Position numbers and translations under genes: made by a program. From Muraenolepis orangiensis (Eukaryota; Chordata; Actinopteri; Gadiformes; Muraenolepididae), in contig CM051016.1 in assembly GCA_027704905.1 (NCBI GenBank), positions 13,905,650 through 13,969,649 on the forward strand: a stretch of DNA of 64,000 nt. Direction: 5' to 3'. Under the pieces are notes generated by a model that did no database searches, was not told where the DNA came from, and saw only the letters and a list, made by a program, of their open reading frames with translations. Each line of letters starts with the position of its first letter. Within the stretch, counting starts at the first letter, position 1. Shown one piece after another: positions 55,379 to 64,000 of this stretch.

Positions 55379-56525
55379 TCACGATAGTTCCTGCCAAGTT
55401 CGACACCAAGCTTAGAGGTCTAGGCGTGCCCCCATCCACGTGCAGCTGGATACTGGACCTCCTGTCGGACCGCCGCCAGGTGGTGAGGATGGGCAGCACC
55501 ACCTCAGAGCCACTGACCCTCAAAACGGGAGCCCCCCAGGGATGCGTGCTGAGCCCTCTCCTCTACTCCCTCTACACCCACGACTGCATGGCAATGCACA
55601 GCTCCAACGTTATCATCAAGTTTGGTGACGACACGACAGTGATGGGCCTGATCGCCGGCGACGACGAGACAGCCGACAGGGAGGAGGTCGGATCGCTGGG
55701 GCAGTGGTGCCAGGAGAACAGCCTCGCCCTCAACGTCAAGAAGACCAAGGAGCTGATCGTGGACTTCAGGAATCAGATCCTCTCTGCTTCCCGAAGGGCA
55801 CAGCCCTATCTCCATCGTCGGTGTTGCATTAGAGAGGGTCAGCAGCAAGTTCCTCGGCGTACACATCTCCAAGGACCTCACATCCACACACATGGTGAAA
55901 AGGGCCCAACAACGCCTGTATTTCCTCAGGCGTCTGAGGAAATTCAGCATGGGCCCCCGCATCCTGAGAACATTCTATAACGGCACCATCGAGAGTGTTC
56001 TTACAGGGTGTATCACCGCCTGGTACAGGAACTGCACCGTACTGGAGCGCAGAGCGCTTCAAAGGGTGGTGCGGACGGCCCAGTATATCGTTGGAGGTGA
56101 GCTCCCCTCCCTCCTGGATATATACAACCGGCGGTGCGTGGCCAAGGCCAAACGCATCATAAAAGACATTGCCCACTGCAGCCACGAACTGTACTCACTT
56201 TTACCGTCAGGCAGGCGATACCGCAGTATCAAGTGCCGTACAAATAGACTCCGAGATAGCTTCCACAGTCAGGCCATCAGGCTGCTGAACAAGAGCGTAT
56301 AGCATATAACAATGTATATTTTATTACATTGATTTATATATACATATTGCTCTTTTTCTGTGCCGATATATTGCATTTTATAATTTTTTTTTTTTTTTTA
56401 TCTATTTTTATCTTATTTTTATAACTGCTGTCTATTGTCGGGTATTGCACATACAATTTTCACACCACTGCTTTATACTTGTAAACTGTGAAGTGACAAT
56501 AATAATAATTATAATAATAATAAGT
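55379..56525 (+). mobile_element. L2/CR1-like LINE in copia, unit 3
   Basis: Same as unit 1 including the FGDD box and the internal frameshift; C-terminal frame 55892-56302. One T shorter in the 3' UTR T run. Confidence 0.8.
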
Positions 56526-57658
56526 ATTGTGGGGCCCTCTTATCTCTTTTTGGATAGCGATGTTTAGGACTATGACTAGGTTGTGAATCTGCATGGTTTC
56601 ATCATGTTCATCTGTATTTGTATTTACAGTCTCGTCGCTCCCCTCTATAACCTCACTCCCTGGGCTCTCTTCACTCTGTGGTTGTGGTACATGAGTGCTG
56701 TTCTCACTACCAGACGTTCTGCATTTATGTGTCTGGAGTTCTGTATCATCCTGATCAGTTTGAGTATGTTGTTCCATACTGTTCTTTCTAATGAATTAGA
56801 CTAGTCTGTGTTTTGATACCTTTCCTGTATGTGGTTTGTATACTAGGTATGCCGGGCTGTTTTTACTGTACCCCACAAAAATCCCTTTCTCACATCTGGG
56901 GTCGAGCTTCTTATGATCGTGTTCATACGCATAACGCTCTGAGTCGAACACCCACATTTTTGAAAGATTGTGTTTCTTTCCTGTTAACATGAAGTAAGGG
57001 GTATTGTTGGTCCTTTCGTTGTAACATCTAGTTTGGATGTGAGCTGCGTTTCGTACAGCATACAGTCACAGTGCCTTTGGTAAACCCTTCTCTAATAATT
57101 GGCACCTTCCCATTTCAAATAAGGTCCTAAACTGTCTAACTGTCTCTTGGCTGTGCCGTTTTGATGAGGGGAAAAGGGGCATGATGTCTCATGTCTTATC
57201 CCTCTATCTCTTAACAGTGACTGAAAATAATTGCTTGTGAATTCTGTACCATTGTCTGATCTTATGCACTTGACTTGGCCATACGGTGCACTGTTTGCAA
57301 GGAATCGTTCAGTTGCTAATGTTGTTTCACTCTTGTTTTTAATGAAATAAACTGACACTGCCCCTGGGAAATCATCTGTGAATTCAATGGCATATTTATG
57401 TCCATCTTGAGCAGTTGGGTCAATGGGACCTGCTAAGTCAGTATGTACTAACTCTAGGGGGGTTCTAGCTTTTGCGTCAGGTGCCCTATTTCTGATGTTG
57501 GTAAATGTTTCTTCAGTACAGACACTACAGTCTATTTTAGTGTTACCTGTGATCTTCATACCCTCTACCACCTTTGGTAATTTCATCACATCATCTACAT
57601 TACAATGACCCATAATCTCATGCCATGTTTTTACATCACAATTCAAGTTCACTTTGTC
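56526..57658 (-). pseudogene. Copia integrase and linker, broken, unit 3
   Basis: As unit 1, with lysine at the third catalytic position (NGTAKRQ). Confidence 0.8.
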
Positions 57659-58853
57659 TCAGGACATCATATCGTTAACTGAATAATCAACACATGTTTC
57701 ATCATTTACCGTTTCCAAGTAGCACAGTCTCTCATGCTGCTCTATGCGGAGAACGGCTCCATCTCTGTTGATGAGCATGTTCTGTCCTTCTTGACAAGTC
57801 ACCTTGTCTCCGTCAGTTGTGTCTGCTTGTACTGAGATGATGCTCTGTGGGTACGATGCTATGAATAGCGCATTCCTCAGTGTGACTCGACGCATCTTCC
57901 TTCTGAGTCCTGTAAGAACACCTCTGCGTGGCCCCGTTTCATTGCCACATTGTTCATTGTGGTTCCGTCAGCTAGTTCCATGTAGTGTGACTTTGGGTCA
58001 AAAGTCTCGTCAAATCTCGTGAACTTGTTTTCCTCCGTTATGATGTGGGATGTAGCTCCGCAGTCTACCATCAGCCTGTTTCTTCTAATAGTGTCTGGGA
58101 GGAATCCTTGACTGACTGTGAATACAAACGTCTGTTCTTCCTCACGTTCTTGTCTGTCCGCAGTCTGTTTTGCGTCGTCTTTCTGCTGGGGTTTTCTCCC
58201 GTGTCATCGCTGTGTGTAGAGCTTCTATGGTAGCTGCATCACTTGGCTACACTGGCTCCTTTCCGACGACACTCTCTTGTCATGTGACCATGGCCTCCGC
58301 ATCCGTAACATGTCATCGATGATATGTTTACTTTCATCACGTTGTCTGATTTTTATTTAGTGTCAAACTTTTCTGTCTCCTCATAGCTCCGTAGTTTACT
58401 TTTGAACTGGGTAAATGTCAGCTCATCACTGCTCTGTGTCGTATGAATGGCGAAACATTTGTACGCCTCTGGAAGTCCCTTTAGAATCATGGCTTTAATA
58501 AGCCTGTCACCAATAACTTATTTTGCATTTCTTAGGGAAGTTACTGCCTTTTCAGCTCGGATGATGTAATCTGTCACAGTTTCACCGGACTCTTTCTTTA
58601 GTGACGTTAGTTCTGTATACAGGACAATAATCCTTGGCTTACCCTGACTATCTTGTCTATTAGTCTTATTATTCTCATGTGGTCGAGGAACTTCACTTCC
58701 CAAAGTTCGTAGTTGTTTTCATCTCCGTAGAAAACTAGTCTCTGCCATTTTCCTCCTGCGGTACCACCACGCCTGGGCCCATAACCTGTAAGAGGTTCTG
58801 TTTCTTCACCCGCCATGTTTATGTACAGTATATTCTCTATGTCCATAAGAAAA
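57659..58853 (-). pseudogene. Copia gag-protease region, broken, unit 3
   Basis: Same fragments as in units 1 and 2: protease motif within 57877-58071, gag start near 58847. Confidence 0.75.
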
Positions 58854-59462
58854 CGACACACTCAAGTATCTTCCTTCGTGTGGTTTATTTACCATTCTTT
58901 ACAGCACCGGCAACTCTCATCAGTACTGCAGCAAACAACCATCTTTATTATTGAACAACGTTCGTGCCAGAAGGTAGCAACATACATATCATGTGATTGA
59001 CATGTCACGTGTACACAGAACAACGTAACTCTTATTATAGAGGTGCACAAAATATAACAATAGAAAACATGTACAATGAGTGCATACTCATTTTGAGACA
59101 TACGAGACAATATGTGTTCTCAACATATGAGAACACATATCTTAACAAGGCCCAGCATAAAAATGCTCTACACAATAAAAAATGAACATAAAAAGATCAA
59201 TAAAGTGACCGATGGAGGATATGTATGTTTTGTACATGTTTTGAATTGTGCAAAAATATTTAAAAGCATTTAAAGTGCCAGTGCAGCAGCATCATGAATG
59301 CAGTGCAGTACAGTGCAGTACAGTGCAGTACAGTGCAGTAACTGTAATGAGTCCAGAAAGTCCAGGAAAGTATGACCGTGTAATGTTAAAAGTAAACTAA
59401 ATAAATTGTGGGAGCTCATAAAGACATGTCTGCTCTTCTCCAACGCCATGCTCATCAAGAGC

Positions 59463-59758
59463 ATTATTATATTATATTATTATATTATATTATATTATAT
59501 TATATTATATTATATTATATTATTATATTATATTATTATATTATTATATTATATTATATTATATTATATTATATTATATTTTTATATTATATTATTATAT
59601 TATATTTTTATATTATATTATATTGTTATATTATATTATATTATTATATTATATTATTATATTATATTATATTATTATATTATATTATTATATTATATTA
59701 TTATATTATATTGTTATATTATTACATTTTTATTATTACATTATATTATTATTATATT
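59463..59758 (+). repeat. ATT/TATTA-rich array, unit 4
   Basis: Nearly 300 bp of TATTA and TTA words with a few ATTTTT interruptions. Confidence 0.9.
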
Positions 59759-60188
59759 TGTAGCATGTGGGTAAATTGAAATATAGAAGCCAGCAAGTAG
59801 GCCTATATAATGAAGAGACACATCGAGATCCAATTAACACGAGAACTCTGGTTCATTTGAGCGGTACGTTGGTAAACTAGGTCGGTCACGTCCAGGAATC
59901 TTTGTCGTTCATTTCTCCTATGTACTACTATATAATGACACTACGCTTATCCTGAACAGACGCAGCTTGGGGGGGGGGGGGGGGCACCTGGGGACTTGAT
60001 ACACCTGACTGATTGCACCGACCAGCAGGCCTTCAAGAGTTACCCACATTGTTAATATCACTGAGAGTCGTCCCGACATCAGCCGAGCACAGCACACCCT
60101 CCCCTGCAGCCTAACCCGGATATATCCAAATGTGTTGTCTGCGAAACATCACCTCCTGACTTTCCACTTGTCAGAGTTCGCCGAGACC

Positions 60189-61626
60189 TTAAAGGGATAC
60201 TTCACTAATAGGCTAGGAAAATGTATGTGTAGATAATTATGTTTTCTACATATTCTGAAAATATGGTCGATTTCCGACTTCATCTAGTATTTTTAATAAT
60301 TTTGATTGAAACATTTATCGTAATTGCACTGGACGCCATTTTTACTGGTCATGTGATCGCTATGACGTCATCAGTGCTCCGTTGTACACCTGCTAAATGG
60401 CGAGTTATCGAGGTGATTCATCCAGTGAGGAAGAAACTATTGAATTGAATGCAGAAAGAGGGGTTCCACCGTAGAGGTTTGAACCAAGGAGGCCCCACAG
60501 GGGCAGCAGTAGCGATCGTTGTGTTAAACTATATTCTATATAATAAGTTGTCTATATCCCCGCCGTGCGCCCATAGGGCTGTGAGCACCACAGGAGCCAG
60601 ATTACGTTTGACGCAGAAGCGCCAACAACACCACACAACTATATTATACTTATACAATTTAATATATTATATTATATAAACTATATAGATAGCATGGGTC
60701 AGATATTGTTGTTGAGAAAAGAACGAACATGAAAGGATGTTTGAGCAACGGCAGCAGCACCCCCTGTGTGTGTGTGAGCGAGGAGGGATTTTTGTATGTT
60801 GATTAATTAGGTATTAAGCTAACTTTGTATCGGGATAAGTATTGGGTTAATGAATATAGTTTATATAATATAATATATTGTATTATATATATATAATATA
60901 GCCATACAATATAGCTACCGCCTCTGGGTCGAACGCAATCCGGCTCCTGCAGCGCATACAGCCCTGCGGGCGCACGGCAGGGACACAGAACCCACATAGA
61001 ACATAGAACATAGAACATAGAACATAGAACACAACACCTACTAACTACACAACGCCTATTTTTTACTTGCTCTGTAGGAGCGTCCCGAACACGCCAGGCA
61101 CAGCTGATCAGATCTGAACAGCTGATCAGATCAGGCTTCAACAACAGGCGATGAGTGAAGCCACTCTTGAACTGACAATAGTTCTTAAAGTCTTCTTCCA
61201 GAACATGTCGTCTGTACACCCCAGCTTGCCCGTTCGTCCCAGGAGGAAGACGACATTTCGCCAACCACTGCCTTCGTGTATGAAGCCTCGATCGCTGAGT
61301 CGGCACTTTGAAGAAGTGTGCATGGTCCGGATGACGTTTGTCTGATACCTTGCAGTATTTTGCGATACATTATGCGATTATTATGTCGATATTGAACGAT
61401 CAAAGTCAGCACAATGCAAATGCCGAACAATAGTGAATGACTGCGACTGCGGCGTGATCGAGCACTGTTGACGTCACAGCCGCTGAATTTGGTCACATGA
61501 CAGACAAAATGGCATCTCCCACAGAAAGATCGATTTTTAACAACAAACATTTTTAATAAAATAGAAAATAGCAACGGGTGGGTATATTTAGAAGTTACTG
61601 TTTTATCGCCCTAACTATCCCTTTAA
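60189..61626. mobile_element. TTAA-flanked non-autonomous DNA transposon, unit 4
   Basis: Same element as 23261-24736, with both TTAAAGGGATA ends intact and a few small internal deletions (for example near 60758 and 61580). Confidence 0.75.
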
Positions 61627-62091
61627 GGCATCACGGATTCTCGTGTGAAAAATTAGTTCCGTTTCTTCCTCTGAATGCTGGAGAGGTCTGTGAATTGTGA
61701 CGGTTGTCGCTTCTACTTTTACTTTTACGACTCTATAAATTAGGTTTGGCTTCGTTCCTTGCAGCATCCTTGAAGAGGCTTAATAACTAAGAAGTCTTCC
61801 CATCAAGATTTCTACAGTTGACCTATAACCGTTCCCTATGTTATAGGTCTATTGAAACGTGGTGCTATACTGCCCTCTAGCGTTAGATCAGAAGTCTAGC
61901 CTTTTGGACGTCAATGTATGATGCTGATTAGATTAGATTCAAATGTATTGTCATTTCACAGCACGTACAGTACAGTGAACATAACTTGGCATCTAAAAAT
62001 AAAAATATATAAAAATGGTAATATATATATTTACAGTGGTTAAATAATATGTAAAGACAGTCTACTAGGTATTAAAACGGCAGAATTATAG

Positions 62092-62135
<44 letters not shown>

Positions 62136-64000
62136 GTAGTATACAAGTATTCAACAGGTAGTGAGCAGGGGTATGCAATTATATCGACAGGATAAATATA
62201 TATAAATGTATATACAACAGGTAGTGAGCAGGATATGCAGTTGTATCAACAGCTAAAGATAAATATAAATATATATATATACGGTAGGTACAGTAAACAT
62301 GTAAAAATGACATATGAAGTTGTTATGGTTGTAACATATAGCCTATACAGCACTACTACTATAGCACTATACTACAATGTCCGTTTGAGTGTAATTTGAT
62401 TTAATTTGTATTATTAGTGTTGGACTAGACACCTACTGGCGGTATCAATTACCATTATACAACAAAAAATGGACAAAAAATATGTTAAAATGTACAACAT
62501 CATGGTTTTTACAAACATATACACACAAACGAGTACATTTTGTTATGGTCCATAGTCTTGTTGTGGTTGACAGGTGGCATTGCCCACATGCTATGACGCT
62601 AGTTTGTCTACTGATCAGACAAAGAAACAACACTTCAATATTTAGGATATAGGCCTACACATTGTATGTTTTAGGTAATATGGAAAAATACACAAAAATA
62701 ATACACATTTACTTCATAATATATGTCTAACCCTAACCCTGTTAAAACAACAAATCCAGCTGTAAAGTTTAAAAAAACGGTGTAAAAGTTCTCCATATAC
62801 TGAATGTTCTGAAATGTGTAGTTTTAGTTTTGTCCTGTAGATGTCCTCGTTACTCACCCTAGTCTTGATTTCCCTGTGTCTTTCTGTGTCTGTTTAACGC
62901 TGTTTCTCAAAGTTCACTTTCCCTCTGCCAGGTATATTTGAACTGTTTTTCTTCCTTTTCTTCCATTTTTTGCACCTTAGTTATTTAAATATGTATATGT
63001 TATTTGTCTTGCTACCTGAGTTTAGTTAACCCCCTTATTGAGGCTTCATCCAAACTGTTAGGCCGAGCCGGTTTCAGACAGAATCCTTTGTACATGGTCC
63101 TGTACATGTGCGCATTATATTTGTAGTTAAACGGACGTTGTACACCAAGCGAGCATTAATCTTCTTTTTAATTATTTTATAGATGTGTTCCAAAAATATA
63201 ATATTAATGGTAATTTTTTTTATTAAATTTAATATATTTTTAAACACATATACTTGATACATATTGATATTGAATGGGCTTTCATTTGGGGGGGGGGGGG
63301 GTTCTTCCCACAACCCCCAGAGTCCAGGGTTCAGAGTCCACCCACCAGTCTGTTCACATAGGACCCACTGCCATGGATGTATAACATATAACCCTATCAA
63401 GTCAGCAGCATGCTGTAAGTCCCCCTTTCCCCAGCCAGTAGCCTACATAATGAAACTAACCCCTACCGGCTCATCGCTCACAGCACTATTGATGTGTCAT
63501 GGCATCTGCTAAATGAAATCATTACTAGCTTTTTATAAACATATCCATTCACGTGTCCATTCATACAATTGAGAGGATTTTTATGAAGGAATATGAGGCA
63601 AAAGGTTATGTAGGGTAGATAAGGGTCAAGAGGCAGAGAGGTGTCCCGTTGTTAATAGATAAAGCCCACCCTTGGTACTCCGTCAGGTACTCAACCATGC
63701 TGTGCTATAAGAGACATCCCTGATCTGGGTTTGGCTCAATGGGAAAAGAACGCATTGGGGATCGGATTACATTTAGACGGGCCTGAGCATCTTTTAGACT
63801 TAGCTATCTGGAGACCCAGCTAGGTCGTTTTGGTGTGTGTGTGTTGACTCAGGGTTATGGTTTGTATATTGTATATTGCACTTAGGGTATAAGTACTCAC
63901 TGTATGCCCAAAAGCCACCAGATCACATGTTAATGCAAGGTGTGAATAGAGTCTACTTGTCATGAACATGTTTAGTGTGGTTTAGTTCACTAGGATCCCC
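61627..64000. other. Non-coding upstream region of cassette 4
   Basis: LINE tail at 61928-61995 (minus), expanded AT array at about 62096-62132, G run near 63289-63301. No gene was seen. Confidence 0.5.

Larger units (their letters stand above)
41957..59147 (+). repeat. Tandem unit 3 (about 17.2 kb)
   Basis: Third copy, starting AGGCGCGGCATAAAAATG. It has a deleted TTAA element and a gypsy element with deletions different from those in unit 2. Confidence 0.9.
53050..59147 (-). mobile_element. Ty1/copia element with nested insertions, unit 3
   Basis: 3' LTR about 53104-53299, 5' LTR about 58854-59147, and an extra gag-start fragment at 53050-53092 beyond the 3' LTR. From about 54193 onward it is nearly identical to unit 1 (positions 17344 onward). 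Confidence 0.85.
59148..64000 (+). repeat. Tandem unit 4, partial
   Basis: Starts AGGCCCAGCATAAAAATG directly after the unit 3 copia LTR. It contains the LINE UTR fragment, the longest ATT array (59463-59758), a G run near 59969-59984, and the usual upstream debris. The window ends at a LINE 3' end (63987 onward), so the expected fourth V gene, roughly 1.7 kb further on, is not visible. Confidence 0.88.

Overview
The window looks like teleost fish genomic DNA. It has AT-rich introns and intergenic DNA, long CA/GT microsatellites, fish-type LINE 3' ends (L2/CR1-like and Rex3-like), Ty1/copia and Ty3/gypsy retrotransposons, and immunoglobulin light-chain genes in the compact V-J-C cassette layout known from bony fish. 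No prokaryotic features were seen.

Layout. Positions 1-7248 are single-copy here. They hold a decayed zinc-finger gene remnant (342-1275), a 38-bp minisatellite, a near-perfect 51-bp palindrome, dinucleotide arrays and dispersed repeat debris. From 7249 onward the DNA is a head-to-tail tandem array of one large unit: unit 1 (7249-22299), unit 2 (22300-41956), unit 3 (41957-59147) and a partial unit 4 (59148-64000, cut before its V gene). Each complete unit runs in the same order: L2-like LINE tail, ATT-rich array, old LINE/MITE debris, Ig light-chain cassette on the + strand (promoter, leader, V, 23-bp-spacer RSS, 12-bp-spacer RSS, J, C, poly(A) signal), a reversed LINE 3' end, a broken Ty3/gypsy element (+), and a broken Ty1/copia element (-) whose 5' LTR terminus is exactly the unit boundary. 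The copia element carries nested insertions: an unidentified ~780-bp element and an L2/CR1-like LINE, and in unit 2 a Rex3-like LINE inside that LINE.

Function. The three V-J-C cassettes look intact in reading frame: leader, conserved V cysteines and tryptophan, canonical RSS heptamers and nonamers obeying the 12/23 rule, FGGGT J motif, one C1-type constant domain with its disulfide cysteines and a penultimate-region cysteine for heavy-chain pairing. V23/J12 is the lambda-type RSS arrangement, but I do not assign a teleost isotype. The V exons differ mostly by amino-acid replacements while the C exon protein is identical in all three. All retroelement coding regions seen are broken.

The most informative signals are the history of the array (a boundary at a copia LTR, a later ~8-kb block shared between units 1/2 and 3/4 at a constant ~36.85-kb offset), an extra germline cysteine in every CDR3, and several insertions dated to particular units by their target-site duplications. 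I did not find convincing evidence of a wholly new biological system.
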